A stretch of DNA of 5,003 bases from Alphaproteobacteria bacterium (lineage in GTDB: Bacteria; Pseudomonadota; Alphaproteobacteria; JAJFFI01), in assembly GCA_021776755.1 (NCBI GenBank), contig JAJFFI010000187.1, positions 1-5,003 on the forward strand, in the 5' to 3' direction. Below the pieces are notes generated by a model. It saw nothing but the letters and a program-made list of their open reading frames with translations, had not been told where the DNA came from and did no database searches. Positions 1 to 5,003 of this stretch are shown here, one piece after another (position 1 is the stretch's first letter; the number at the start of each line of letters is the position of its first letter). A program made the position numbers and the translations under genes.

Positions 1-215
1 ACCCGTCAGGTGCAGGGCAAGAGACAGGGAAAGAATATGCGGCGAGCGGCGAACCTCCTGTCTGGAAACAGATTGATCCGGTATCCTTCGGATGGCGGCG
101 CGCATCCGTGCGGCAACGATCGTGGATTTCCGCCATGTCGCTGATGGGAAAGCGTGAACCGGTCATGGACGACGGCAGGGACCCAGCATCTGATCAGGCA
201 TCCGGCGGTGGCGCG
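1..215 (+). other. 5' flank of the secretion operon; start codon unresolved
   Basis: No gene is supported here. The reading frame of the downstream ABC transporter stays open back to the window edge, with no stop codon. It contains possible starts at GTG 108, ATG 135, ATG 144 and ATG 165 before ATG 216. Third-position G/C bias is weak before about 130 and becomes strong only after 216, so the first part is probably non-coding. None of the starts has a good Shine-Dalgarno; the best is a bare GGA at 124-126, 8 nt before ATG 135. I found no convincing -35/-10 pair. Any operon promoter, or an upstream co-transcribed gene, may lie outside the window. Confidence 0.5.
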
Positions 216-2816
216 ATGAGCCGCCTCTTCGGGCGCAAGCAGTCCAAGGTAGAGACGGAAGCGCCGGCCGGGCCCCGCGCGTCGCATCCCCTGCGGGCTG
301 CCGTCGGCGGTCAGGCCGAGGCGGAGCCGCAGTCAGCCGCGCCCAAACCCGCTCCTCAACCTGCCGCGCAGCCAAAGCCCCGGGCGGCCCAACCTCAGGC
401 CAACACCCAGAGCACTGCGCGGCGCTTTCCGGCCCGCCTGCAGGACAAGGGGTTCGGGCCCCGGGTGACAGCCAACGGACTCGGCAAGGCGCCGGGCAGC
501 GATCCGAAGATGACCGCACCGGCGGCCCCCGCACCTAAATCCCGTTCTGCTGCAGGCCCCGCACCAGGTGCGCCGGCCGGCCAAGGCGCCGGCATCGCGG
601 TCGGTCCGGGCGGCGGTGCGCCCGCCGGTGAAAGCCAGAGCCGCGCGCTTGCGCGCCCCAACGAAATCGGCGCGGTCGCGGGCGGTGCAGAGCGCGACGA
701 TCCGCTGCTCGAATGTCTGGTCATCCTGTCGGCGCTTTTCGAGCGGCCCCATTCGGCCGACTCGCTCACCGCCGGTCTGCCCATCGTCAAGGGCAAGCTG
801 ACACCGGCGCTGTTCCTTCGGGCCGCCGAGCGGGCCGGTCTGTCGGCGCGCATCATCAAACGCCCGATCCCCCGGATCACGCCGCTCTCGCTGCCCTGTG
901 TGCTGCTGCTCGACAACGACAACGCCTGCGTGCTGGTCAAGGTCGATAGCGACGGCGTGCTGGTGGTGGTGCCGGAAACCGGGCGCGGCGTCACCCGCAT
1001 CTCGATGGAGGAAATCGAGGCCCGCTATGTCGGCCACGCGATCTTCGCCAAGCCCGAGTACCAGTTCGACTCCCGCTCGGACGCGACCAGGCTGGTCCGT
1101 CCGCGCTCGTGGTTCTGGGGCACGCTCGCGAAGTTCTGGCGCATCTACACCCAGGTGCTCATCGCGTCAGTGTTCATCAATCTGTTCGCGATCGCTTCGC
1201 CGTTGTTCATCATGAACGTCTATGACCGGGTCGTGCCGATCAACGCGGTGACCACGCTCTGGGTCCTCGCAATCGGCGTCGTGACCGCCTTCCTGTTCGA
1301 GTTCGTGCTCAAGTTTCTGCGCGGCTACTTCGTCGATACCGCGGGCAAGAGCGCCGACGTCATCCTGGCGAGCCACATCTTCGAGCAGATCATGGGCATC
1401 CGGCTCGAGGCGCGCCCGGCCTCGGCCGGCGCGTTCGCGAACCAGCTCCGCGAATTCGAAACGCTGCGGGATTTCTTTACCTCCGCCACCATGGTCGCGG
1501 TCGTCGACCTGCCCTTCATCTTCCTGTTCCTCGCGGTGATCTATTTCATCGGCGGGCCGATCGTTTTCGTGCCGCTGCTCGCCGTGCCGCTGGTCATCAT
1601 CGTCGGCTTCATCCTGCAGAAGCCGATGGCCAAGACGGTGCGCGCGACCCAGAAGGAATCGGCGCAGAAACACGCCCTGCTGGTCGAGAGCATCTTCGGC
1701 CTCGAGACCGTGAAGGCGCTTGGCGCCGAGGGCCGCACCCAGCGCGACTGGGAACGGTTCGTCGGCATGACGTCGAAGTCGTCGATGAAAGCGCGGATGC
1801 TGTCGCAGTTCGCCATGAACTTCACGGCGCTCGTGACCCAGCTCACCACCGTCGGCGTCGTCTTCACCGGCGTCATGCTGATGTTCCTGGAGGGTAATCC
1901 CTACGGCATCAGCGTCGGCGCGCTCGTCGCCTGCACCATCCTGACCGGACGCGCGATGGCGCCGCTGGCCCAGATCGCCTCGATCATGACCCGCTTCGAC
2001 CAGTCGATGGTATCGCTGGACACGCTCGACAAGATCATGTCGATGCCCGTCGAGCGGCCCGCCGGCAAGAGCTTCCTGCACCGCCCGAGGCTCAACGGCG
2101 AGATCGAGTTCCGCGACGTCACCTTCCGCTATCCCAACCAGGAAGTCACCGCGCTCGACCGGGTCTCGTTCCACATCAAGCCCGGCGAGCGGGTCGGCGT
2201 CATCGGCAAGATCGGCTCGGGCAAGAGCACGATCGAAAAGCTGGTTCTCAATCTCTATGGCGCGTCCGAAGGTTCGGTGCTGATCGACGGCACCGACATC
2301 GGCCAGGTCGATCCCGCCGATCTGCGGCGTTCGATCGGCTATGTGCCGCAGGACATCTTCCTGTTCTATGGCAGCGTGCGCGACAATATCGCGATGGGGA
2401 TGCCTCACGCCGACGACGCCGATATCCTGCGCGCGGCCCGGATCGCGGGCGTCGACAATTTCGTATCCAAGCATCCGCACGGCTTCGACCTGCAGGTCGG
2501 CGAGCGCGGCGAATCGCTCTCGGGCGGCCAGCGCCAGTCGATCGCGATTGCCCGCGCGCTGGTGCGGAACCCGAAAATCCTCGTGCTCGACGAGCCGACC
2601 AGTGCAATGGACAAAGGCTCGGAGGACTGGTTCCTCTCGCGGCTTCGCGAGGAGATCGATCAGCGGACCTTGATCGTGGTGACGCAGCGCGTCTCCCTGT
2701 TGGCGGTTGTCGACCGCCTGATCGTCATGGACAGCGGCAAGGTCGTCGCCGACGGGCCGCGCGACAAGGTGCTCGAAACCCTGGCCCGCGGCCAAATTCG
2801 CGGCACGGAGATGTAG
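216..2816 (+). CDS. Type I secretion system ABC transporter (LapB/LssB-type permease/ATPase) with C39-like domain
   Basis: This is an inner-membrane ATPase that would export an unfolded protein substrate directly across both membranes, working with the adaptor encoded next. Numbering is from ATG 216 (866 aa). Residues 1-158 are Ala/Pro/Gly/Gln-rich and probably disordered. Residues about 161-285 form a C39-like domain. It keeps Cys167 in an ECLVIL context, but the catalytic Cys position appears to be Pro, so it should bind rather than cleave substrate. Six membrane helices lie near 313-335, 346-368, 429-447, 448-467, 538-558 and 566-586, with the family-typical MNVYDRVVP at 333-341. The ATPase domain (about 628-860) has A-loop Tyr639, Walker A GKIGSGKST 664-672, Q-loop Gln712, signature LSGGQRQ 768-774, Walker B with Asp792 and Glu793, and D-loop SAMD 796-799. 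The H-loop reads VTQR, with Gln824 in place of the usual His. LapB-type proteins are usually about 700-730 aa, so the excess is the N-terminal extension. ATG 216 was chosen because codon bias becomes strong there and MSRLFGRK reads like a natural N-terminus; GTG 108, ATG 135 and ATG 165 remain possible. The family call is secure; the start is not. Confidence 0.93.
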   Translation: MSRLFGRKQSKVETEAPAGPRASHPLRAAVGGQAEAEPQSAAPKPAPQPAAQPKPRAAQPQANTQSTARRFPARLQDKGFGPRVTANGLGKAPGSDPKMTAPAAPAPKSRSAAGPAPGAPAGQGAGIAVGPGGGAPAGESQSRALARPNEIGAVAGGAERDDPLLECLVILSALFERPHSADSLTAGLPIVKGKLTPALFLRAAERAGLSARIIKRPIPRITPLSLPCVLLLDNDNACVLVKVDSDGVLVVVPETGRGVTRISMEEIEARYVGHAIFAKPEYQFDSRSDATRLVRPRSWFWGTLAKFWRIYTQVLIASVFINLFAIASPLFIMNVYDRVVPINAVTTLWVLAIGVVTAFLFEFVLKFLRGYFVDTAGKSADVILASHIFEQIMGIRLEARPASAGAFANQLREFETLRDFFTSATMVAVVDLPFIFLFLAVIYFIGGPIVFVPLLAVPLVIIVGFILQKPMAKTVRATQKESAQKHALLVESIFGLETVKALGAEGRTQRDWERFVGMTSKSSMKARMLSQFAMNFTALVTQLTTVGVVFTGVMLMFLEGNPYGISVGALVACTILTGRAMAPLAQIASIMTRFDQSMVSLDTLDKIMSMPVERPAGKSFLHRPRLNGEIEFRDVTFRYPNQEVTALDRVSFHIKPGERVGVIGKIGSGKSTIEKLVLNLYGASEGSVLIDGTDIGQVDPADLRRSIGYVPQDIFLFYGSVRDNIAMGMPHADDADILRAARIAGVDNFVSKHPHGFDLQVGERGESLSGGQRQSIAIARALVRNPKILVLDEPTSAMDKGSEDWFLSRLREEIDQRTLIVVTQRVSLLAVVDRLIVMDSGKVVADGPRDKVLETLARGQIRGTEM
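2807..2810 (+). promoter_or_regulatory. Shine-Dalgarno GGAG for the membrane fusion protein gene
   Basis: GGAG lies inside the last codons of the ABC transporter gene, 9 nt before ATG 2820. The upstream stop TAG (2814-2816) sits between this site and the start. Ribosomes ending the first gene are therefore delivered onto the second start, which suggests translational coupling and balanced production of the two partners. Confidence 0.75.
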
Positions 2817-2819
2817 CCG

Positions 2820-4202
2820 ATGGCCAAGCTCTCAGATCACTTCAGGTCGCTGGTGGAGGAAAACTCCGGCGAATCTCCGCTGAAAAACCGCGAGGATCAC
2901 GACCTGATCCCCGACGTGCACGCCGCCGCCTTCCGCGGCCCGCACAAGTCTGCCACGATGCTGCTGCTGGTGATCGGCCTGATGCTGATCGTCTTCATCT
3001 CGTGGGCGGCCTTTGCAGAACTGGACGAAGTGACCCGCGGCGAGGGCCGGGTAATCCCTTCAGGCAAGGTGCAGGTGGCGCAGCATTTCGAGGGCGGCGT
3101 GGTCGAGGAGATCCTCGTCCGCGAAGGTGCCATCGTCGAGAAGGACCAGGTCCTGCTGCGCATCAACAACACCAACGCCGAGGCCGAATACCAGGAAAAC
3201 CTCTCGCGATCGTGGTCGCTCAAGGGCGCCATCGCCCGGCTCCGGGCCGAAGCCACGGGCGGCGAGCTTGAAATGCCGGGCGAAGTGGAAAAGAACGCGC
3301 CCCAGGTCGCTCGCCGCGAAACCGATCTCTACGAGTCGCGCAAGGCCAAGATGCGGGCCGATATCGACGGGCTCGGCAGCAAGGTCGATCAGGCAAGGCA
3401 GGCGTTTCTCGAGGTGCAGAGCAACGCCCGCGCGCTCGGCGCGCAGGTCTCGAGCCTCTCGAGGGAGGTGGCGCGCATGCAGGACGCGCTCTCCAAGGGC
3501 GTGGTTTCGGAAATCGAGGTCATCCGGCTGCGGCGCGAATATACGCGTACGGCGGGCGAATTGCGCACCACCCGGCTTGCCATTCCGCGCGCGAAGGCGG
3601 CCTTGCGTGAGGCCGAACAAGCCAAACGCGCGGGCGGTGCGACGACCAGGGCCGAGGCCCGGCGCGAGCTATCCGAGGCCGAGGGCCAGCTTGCCGTGGT
3701 TGCCGAAAAGCTGAAGGGCGGCATCCAGCGGGTTACCCGCTCGGAGGTCAAGGCGCCCGTACGCGGCACGGTGAAGCAGATCAACGTGAACACCGTCGGC
3801 GGCACCGTGAAGCCCGGCGAGGACCTGGTCGAGATCGTCCCGCTCGAGGACTCGCTCCTCATTGAGGCCAAGATCCGCCCCGCCGACATCGGGCAGTTGC
3901 GGCTCGGCCTGCCCGCGGTGGTGAAAATCAGCGCTTACGATTTTTCGATCTACGGCGGTCTCGAAGGCATCGTCGACCGGATCAGCGCGGACGCCATCGA
4001 GGACGAGAACAAGCGCGGCGAAAGCTTCTTCCGCGTGACGGTCCGGACCAAGAAGACCTACCTCGGTCCGGACGACAAACCCCAGGCAATCATCCCCGGC
4101 ATGACGGCCTCGGTCGACATCAAGACCGGCAAGAAGACGGTTCTGGCCTACATCATGAAGCCGATCCTGAAAGCCAAGAACGAGGCGCTGCGGGAGCGGT
4201 AG
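2820..4202 (+). CDS. HlyD/LapC-family type I secretion membrane fusion (periplasmic adaptor) protein
   Basis: This adaptor would bridge the ABC transporter to a TolC-like outer-membrane channel. The protein is 460 aa, a normal length for the family. Residues 1-44 are a cytoplasmic tail. One membrane anchor spans about 45-67, giving an N-in, C-periplasmic topology. The first half of the lipoyl (biotinyl-like) domain is at 75-116, including the typical HFEGGVVEEILVREG stretch. A long helical coiled-coil hairpin runs from about 118 to 300 and is rich in Glu, Arg, Ala and Leu. The second lipoyl half is at 308-341 (KAPVRGTVKQINV), followed by a beta-barrel region at 342-436. The C-terminus carries the family signature around PGMTASVDIKTGKKTVL (426-442), then a basic helix ending in EALRER. 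The start follows the ABC stop by 3 nt with a good Shine-Dalgarno. Only this gene and the ABC gene are seen in the operon; a hairpin-forming repeat begins about 12 nt after the stop. The role is confident; the exported substrate is unknown. Confidence 0.95.
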   Translation: MAKLSDHFRSLVEENSGESPLKNREDHDLIPDVHAAAFRGPHKSATMLLLVIGLMLIVFISWAAFAELDEVTRGEGRVIPSGKVQVAQHFEGGVVEEILVREGAIVEKDQVLLRINNTNAEAEYQENLSRSWSLKGAIARLRAEATGGELEMPGEVEKNAPQVARRETDLYESRKAKMRADIDGLGSKVDQARQAFLEVQSNARALGAQVSSLSREVARMQDALSKGVVSEIEVIRLRREYTRTAGELRTTRLAIPRAKAALREAEQAKRAGGATTRAEARRELSEAEGQLAVVAEKLKGGIQRVTRSEVKAPVRGTVKQINVNTVGGTVKPGEDLVEIVPLEDSLLIEAKIRPADIGQLRLGLPAVVKISAYDFSIYGGLEGIVDRISADAIEDENKRGESFFRVTVRTKKTYLGPDDKPQAIIPGMTASVDIKTGKKTVLAYIMKPILKAKNEALRER

Positions 4203-4212
4203 CCGGTGGCGG

Positions 4213-4253
4213 CGTCCTTCGAGGCCCGCTGACGCGGGCACCTCAGGATAAAG
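4213..4253 (+). repeat. Dispersed palindromic repeat, copy A
   Basis: An imperfect stem-loop just downstream of the adaptor gene. The core is GCCCGC (4224-4229) paired with GCGGGC (4234-4239) around the loop TGAC. It is extended by GAG (4221-4223) with CTC (4242-4244) and TCCT (4215-4218) with AGGA (4245-4248), leaving one 2-nt bulge on each arm. The end sequences CCTTCGAG and CAGGxTxAAG recur in copy B on the opposite strand. The form resembles REP-like extragenic repeats common in alphaproteobacteria (recalled, not searched). It could end or stabilise the operon transcript, but no T-run follows it. Confidence 0.65.
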
Positions 4254-4275
4254 TGATTCAGGAAACACAAATGGA

Positions 4276-4320
4276 GCTTCACCCTGGGGCTGCGCCAAAG
4301 GCGCGCTCGAAGGGCGAAGC
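4276..4320 (-). repeat. Dispersed palindromic repeat, copy B (inverted relative to copy A)
   Basis: A nested stem-loop. The outer arms GCTTCACCCT (4276-4285) and AGGGCGAAGC (4311-4320) pair at 9 of 10 positions. They enclose a core hairpin, GCGCC (4292-4296) with GGCGC (4300-4304) around AAA. Read on the minus strand it aligns with copy A: CCTTCGAG is identical (plus-strand 4306-4313), the core differs in sequence but still folds, and the distal CAGGxTxAAG is shared. Together with copy A it makes a head-to-head inverted pair separated by about 20 nt, like a two-unit REP/BIME arrangement. Confidence 0.6.
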
Positions 4321-4339
4321 GGTCCCCAAATCCCGAAAC

Positions 4340-4430
4340 CGTCATTTCGACCGGAGCAGCCGAAGGCTGCGCAGCGGAGAAATCTTCGTACCGGGAAGCC
4401 GAAGATTTCTCGGCTTCGCTCGAAATGACG
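4340..4430. repeat. Composite palindromic intergenic repeat (91 bp)
   Basis: The outer arms CGTCATTTCGA (4340-4350) and TCGAAATGACG (4420-4430) are perfect 11-bp complements. An inner perfect 12-bp stem pairs GAGAAATCTTCG (4377-4388) with CGAAGATTTCTC (4400-4411) around an 11-nt loop. The left interior arm carries its own hairpin, GCAGCC (4356-4361) with GGCTGC (4365-4370) around GAA, so the whole can fold as a branched structure. It ends 4 nt from the stop codon of the convergent P450 gene. From memory, repeats starting CGTCATTTCGA and containing GGAGAAATCTT occur in sphingomonad-type genomes; this was not searched. It may act as a bidirectional transcript-end structure, although no T-tract is present. 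Confidence 0.75.
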
Positions 4431-4434
4431 CGCG

Positions 4435-5003
4435 TTATCCCTCGCGCGTCACCTCCAGCTTCTTCACCCCTCTGAGCGCCAGGGAATCGATCCAGTCGGG
4501 ATCGGTGTCCAGCAAGTCGAGCGACGGAAACCGGCGCGCGATTTCGCCGAGGGCAATGCGGCCCTCGAGCCGCGCCAGCGGGGCGCCGAGGCAGAAGTGG
4601 ATGCCGTAGCCGAACGAGAGGTGCCGGTTGGGCGTGCGTCCAAGGTCGAGACGGTCCGGATCGTCGAACACACCCGGGTCGCGGTTGGCCCCGCCCAGCA
4701 TGGCGAAGATGCGGTCGTCCTTCGCGATTGCCTGGCCGCCGATCTCGGTGTCCTCGAGCGCGATGCGGGTCATCGACAGCGTCGGGCCGTCGAAGCGCAG
4801 GATTTCGTCCACCGCCACCCCCGGCTCAACCTCGCCCCGCGCCAGCCGGCCGAATTCACCGTCGCTCTTCAGCATGGCCAGCATGCCGTTGCCGATCAGG
4901 TTTGTCGTGGTTTCGTGGCCCGCGAACAGCAGCAGCACGAGGGTCGAGATCATCTCCTCGTGGCTCATGTCGTCGTTCTCGTCGCTCGCCTGCATGAAGA
5001 TCG
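4435..5003 (-). CDS. Cytochrome P450, C-terminal part (5' end beyond window)
   Basis: This encodes the C-terminal 188 or so residues of a soluble bacterial-type heme monooxygenase, which would insert oxygen into an organic substrate using electrons from ferredoxin-type partners. The stop is TAA at 4437-4435. The frame runs off the window end, and the Met codon at 4995-4993 is internal because the I-helix follows only about 24 residues later. Bacterial P450s are about 400 aa, so roughly half is missing. Visible motifs are the I-helix oxygen-activation motif AGHETT (4906-4923), the K-helix ExxR as EILR (4795-4806), a meander region with [10 protein letters not shown], and the heme loop [10 protein letters not shown] (4585-4614) with its Cys ligand codon at 4593-4591. 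All residues expected for a working enzyme in this half are present. The gene converges on the secretion operon and shares no obvious function with it. The family is certain; the CYP subfamily and substrate cannot be told from this half. Confidence 0.96.
   Translation of the reverse strand, partial: IFMQASDENDDMSHEEMISTLVLLLFAGHETTTNLIGNGMLAMLKSDGEFGRLARGEVEPGVAVDEILRFDGPTLSMTRIALEDTEIGGQAIAKDDRIFAMLGGANRDPGVFDDPDRLDLGRTPNRHLSFGYGIHFCLGAPLARLEGRIALGEIARRFPSLDLLDTDPDWIDSLALRGVKKLEVTREG

Noticed and set aside
10..38. Possible sigma-70-like promoter using GAATAT at 33-38 as a -10 box
   Set aside because: No acceptable -35 hexamer lies 16-18 nt upstream, and a single weak hexamer is not enough evidence.
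333..1037. Minus-strand open frames of about 200-234 codons opposite the N-terminal part of the ABC gene
   Set aside because: They are low-complexity antisense readings of the Ala/Pro-rich segment, overlap each other in different frames, and show no domain.
161..1070. Active bacteriocin-processing C39 peptidase in the ABC protein
   Set aside because: The domain keeps one Cys (Cys167 from ATG 216), but it aligns with the second, non-catalytic Cys of C39 enzymes. The catalytic Cys position appears to be Pro, and the His and Asp contexts are missing.
1167..2795. Long minus-strand open frame (542 codons) opposite the ABC transporter
   Set aside because: The product is rich in His, Asp, Arg and Glu with no recognisable domain. 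It is the usual by-product of strong third-position G/C bias on the coding strand, and every ABC motif lies on the plus strand.
4203..4434. Classical intrinsic terminators between the convergent genes
   Set aside because: Several strong hairpins exist, but none is followed by a T-run on either strand, so I list them only as repeats.
4253..4609. Plus-strand open frame of 118 codons across the intergenic repeats into the P450 gene
   Set aside because: It runs through palindromic repeats and then antisense to the conserved P450 heme loop, with no ribosome-binding site or recognisable product.

Overview
The window looks like chromosomal DNA from a G+C-rich alphaproteobacterium, roughly two thirds G+C by eye with strong G/C third-position bias. 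The dispersed palindromes between the genes resemble, from memory only, repeats seen in Sphingomonadales and neighbouring alphaproteobacterial orders, so the order-level guess is tentative.

Layout. Bases 1-215 are a 5' flank with no convincing promoter and an unresolved start codon. Bases 216-2816 (+) encode an inner-membrane ABC transporter of the LapB/LssB branch of type I secretion systems. It has a long disordered Ala/Pro/Gly-rich N-terminus, a degenerate C39-peptidase-like domain, six membrane helices and an ATPase domain. Bases 2820-4202 (+) encode its HlyD/LapC-type membrane fusion (periplasmic adaptor) protein. Only 3 nt separate the two genes and the second has its own Shine-Dalgarno, so they almost certainly form one operon. 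Bases 4203-4434 hold no gene but are packed with three stem-loop repeats: two inverted copies of one family and one larger composite palindrome. Bases 4435-5003 (-) are the C-terminal part of a cytochrome P450, convergent with the operon and cut by the window edge.

How it works together. The ABC protein and the adaptor would form the energised inner-membrane half of a one-step export channel. In this branch the usual cargo is a large RTX-type adhesin or other C-terminally targeted protein, with a TolC/LapE-like outer-membrane channel completing the conduit. Neither cargo nor channel gene is visible here. The P450 is a soluble bacterial-type monooxygenase and shows no functional link to secretion.

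Most notable points: the ABC protein has Gln in place of the H-loop His, it carries an unusual N-terminal extension of about 160 residues, and the intergenic repeats show diverged but still self-complementary cores. I do not see a clearly undescribed system; these are variations on known families.
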